Source: Flavipsychrobacter sp. (GTDB lineage: Bacteria; Bacteroidota; Bacteroidia; Chitinophagales; Chitinophagaceae). Taken from it: a stretch of DNA of 64,000 bases. The notes under the pieces were generated by a model. It was given only the letters and a program-made list of their open reading frames with translations, was not told the origin of the DNA and did not search any database. This document shows, one piece after another, positions 62,698-64,000 of the stretch (positions are counted from its first letter, which is position 1; every line of letters starts with the position of its first letter). A program made the position numbers and the translations under genes. The DNA is taken from contig JAEUVY010000080.1 in assembly GCA_016786565.1 (NCBI GenBank), positions 62,001 to 126,000 on the forward strand, written 5' to 3'.

Positions 62698-64000
62698 TCA
62701 GTTCCTCAATGGCTTGCCTGTAGTGATGATGCTCTGAAGGCGTTCCAATGTTTTGCGTTCGCCACATAGGCTCAGGAAGGCTTCACGCTCTATGTCCAGC
62801 AGGTACTGTTCGCTCACCAGTGTGGGTTGTGAAAGATCGCCACCGCACATCACGTAGGCCAGCTTTTCAGCAATATGCCTGTCGTGATCTGATATATACT
62901 TGCCGCGCCACATGCCGTGTATTCCGGACAACAGTCCGCCAAGACCACCACGCCCCTGCACCTTTATGTCTTGGCGTGGTGTGGGTTGTGTGTAGCCGCT
63001 TTCCCACAAGGCAAGTGCCTTGCGTTTGGCATCGGCAACTCTTCTGTCCACGTTCATAGATATGTTGTCATATCCCTTGCGCAGAATAAAATTATCGAAC
63101 GCCTCGTGTGCCGATGTAGATACTTTGGCTGTGCCTACATTGATAAATAGTTGCTGCAGGTAATTGGTCTCTATATCTTCTTTTATGTTGCGGTCGCTTG
63201 CGCGCAGTGCCATCTCTTTGCTGCCTCCACCACCGGGTATCAGGCCAACACCCACTTCTACCAGACCGATGTAACTCTCTGCCGCAGCCTGCACCGCATC
63301 GGCATGCAGACACATCTCGCAGCCACCGCCCAAGGTCATGCCGTGGGGTGCTACTACCACGGGTATGCTGCTATAGCGTAGCCGCATTGTTGCCGACTGA
63401 AACATCCTTATGGCCAGATCCAATTCATCATACTCCTGCTCTACGGCATACATAAATATGAGGCCCACGTTGGCACCCGCGCTGAAGTTGGCTCCGCTAT
63501 TGGCTATTACCAGTCCCTTCGCTTTTTCTTCAGCCATATTCACGGCACGCATGGTGGCCTCCAGCACCTCGCCGCCTATCGTATTCATTTTGGTGTTCCA
63601 GCTCAGCGCCAGTACATCATCGCCTATATCAGTGATGCGGCAAGTGGCGTTCTTCCAAACTACCTTGTCGCTCAGTTGCTCCAGTATGATAAATGTATCG
63701 GCACCGGGTATTGTCTTGTATGCCTTAGTAGCAATGTCATAATACTGGCGTTGCCCGTTCTGTGTACGGTAGAATGTCTTGCAGCCGGCAGCTATCATTT
63801 CATCTACCCAGGGAGCTATGGCCATACCGGCCGCTTTCATTTTGTCGGCCACCTTTTGCACACCCAGCGCGTCCCAGCTTTCAAACGCGCCTATCTCCCA
63901 GCCAAAGCCGGCTTTCAGTGCATCATCAATCTTGTACAGTTCATCGCTTATCTCGGGTATGCGGTTGGATATGTAGGCAAACAGAAGGTGGTGGAATTTC
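62698..64000 (-). CDS. FadN-type 3-hydroxyacyl-CoA dehydrogenase/enoyl-CoA hydratase (N-terminus outside window)
   Basis: The C-terminal 433 residues of a large beta-oxidation enzyme; the frame is open to the window edge. The visible start (NRIPEISDELYKIDDALKAGFGWEIG by motif KAGFGWEIGAFE) is the end of the 3-hydroxyacyl-CoA dehydrogenase part. It is followed by an enoyl-CoA hydratase domain with VIANSGANFSAGANVG (oxyanion hole), APHGMTLGGGCEM and VEVGVGLIPGGGGSKEM, with the catalytic Glu in GGCEM and VEVG. The dehydrogenase-before-hydratase order is that of FadN rather than FadB. It oxidises fatty acyl-CoA; partner thiolase is probably upstream, outside the window. Confidence 0.92.
   Translation of the reverse strand, partial: KFHHLLFAYISNRIPEISDELYKIDDALKAGFGWEIGAFESWDALGVQKVADKMKAAGMAIAPWVDEMIAAGCKTFYRTQNGQRQYYDIATKAYKTIPGADTFIILEQLSDKVVWKNATCRITDIGDDVLALSWNTKMNTIGGEVLEATMRAVNMAEEKAKGLVIANSGANFSAGANVGLIFMYAVEQEYDELDLAIRMFQSATMRLRYSSIPVVVAPHGMTLGGGCEMCLHADAVQAAAESYIGLVEVGVGLIPGGGGSKEMALRASDRNIKEDIETNYLQQLFINVGTAKVSTSAHEAFDNFILRKGYDNISMNVDRRVADAKRKALALWESGYTQPTPRQDIKVQGRGGLGGLLSGIHGMWRGKYISDHDRHIAEKLAYVMCGGDLSQPTLVSEQYLLDIEREAFLSLCGERKTLERLQSIITTGKPLRN

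Overview
The window is a stretch of a Bacteroidota chromosome, most likely Chitinophagales/Chitinophagaceae (lineage is inference). The evidence is: promoters of the Bacteroidota type (TTG, about 19 bases, TAnnTTTG) before many genes; type IX secretion (T9SS) C-terminal sorting domains on several exported proteins; the gliding lipoprotein GldH; a fused SecDF; DUF983, DUF3050 and lmo0937-like proteins; ClpC; and the rpsF-rpsR-rplI operon. Shine-Dalgarno sites are weak or absent, so several starts were chosen by family length or promoter position.

Layout. 1-5680: a hybrid histidine kinase (cut by the window edge) with an orphan response regulator, a DsbD-like membrane protein that has lost both redox cysteines, an Asp/Asn hydroxylase-like protein, a DUF3050 protein and a small membrane protein, all but the DsbD-like gene on the minus strand. 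5780-11400: DUF983, then a native membrane glycosyltransferase-like gene broken in two. Its middle has been replaced by an AT-rich 4.3 kb cassette carrying a secreted GH16 glycosidase and a complete divergent homologue of the broken gene. 11400-29740: mostly housekeeping: FMN reductase, DUF3830, DEAD-box helicase, a second orphan response regulator, ribosomal proteins S6/S18/L9 and S15, PNPase, a membrane patatin, ybeY, an RluA-type synthase, DUF502, serC, rnz, lpxH, gldH and dnaN. 29860-41260: a 53-residue membrane protein, galE, a two-component system followed by a Usp and a SulP transporter without STAS domain, an ABC exporter, a DUF433/DUF5615 toxin-antitoxin pair, a NifU-type protein, a sugar-kinase/RapZ fusion with a SixA-like phosphatase, and a STAS protein.

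41470-46740: clpC, nitroreductase, a lipoprotein and kbl. 46800-54515 is an accessory zone: long tandem and dispersed non-coding repeats, a RelE/ParE-type toxin-antitoxin pair placed inside the repeat array, a decayed T9SS protein gene, and two convergent NHL-repeat T9SS proteins. 54516-64000 returns to core genes: mlaE, secDF, a DUF4143 ATPase, a seven-heme cytochrome with TPR tail, an outer-membrane beta-barrel-like protein and the C-terminal part of a FadN-type beta-oxidation enzyme.

Themes: envelope and surface functions (T9SS cargo, GldH, LpxH, MlaE, SecDF, GT-C proteins, cell-wall sugar kinase) are interleaved with RNA metabolism (helicase, PNPase, YbeY, RluA, RNase Z, S15). The most unusual items are the gene replacement at 6314-11393, the cysteine-free DsbD paralogue at 2674, the kinase-RapZ fusion at 38757 and the repeat array with embedded toxin-antitoxin genes at 46829-48878. 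No tRNA, rRNA, CRISPR array, insertion sequence or origin was recognised.
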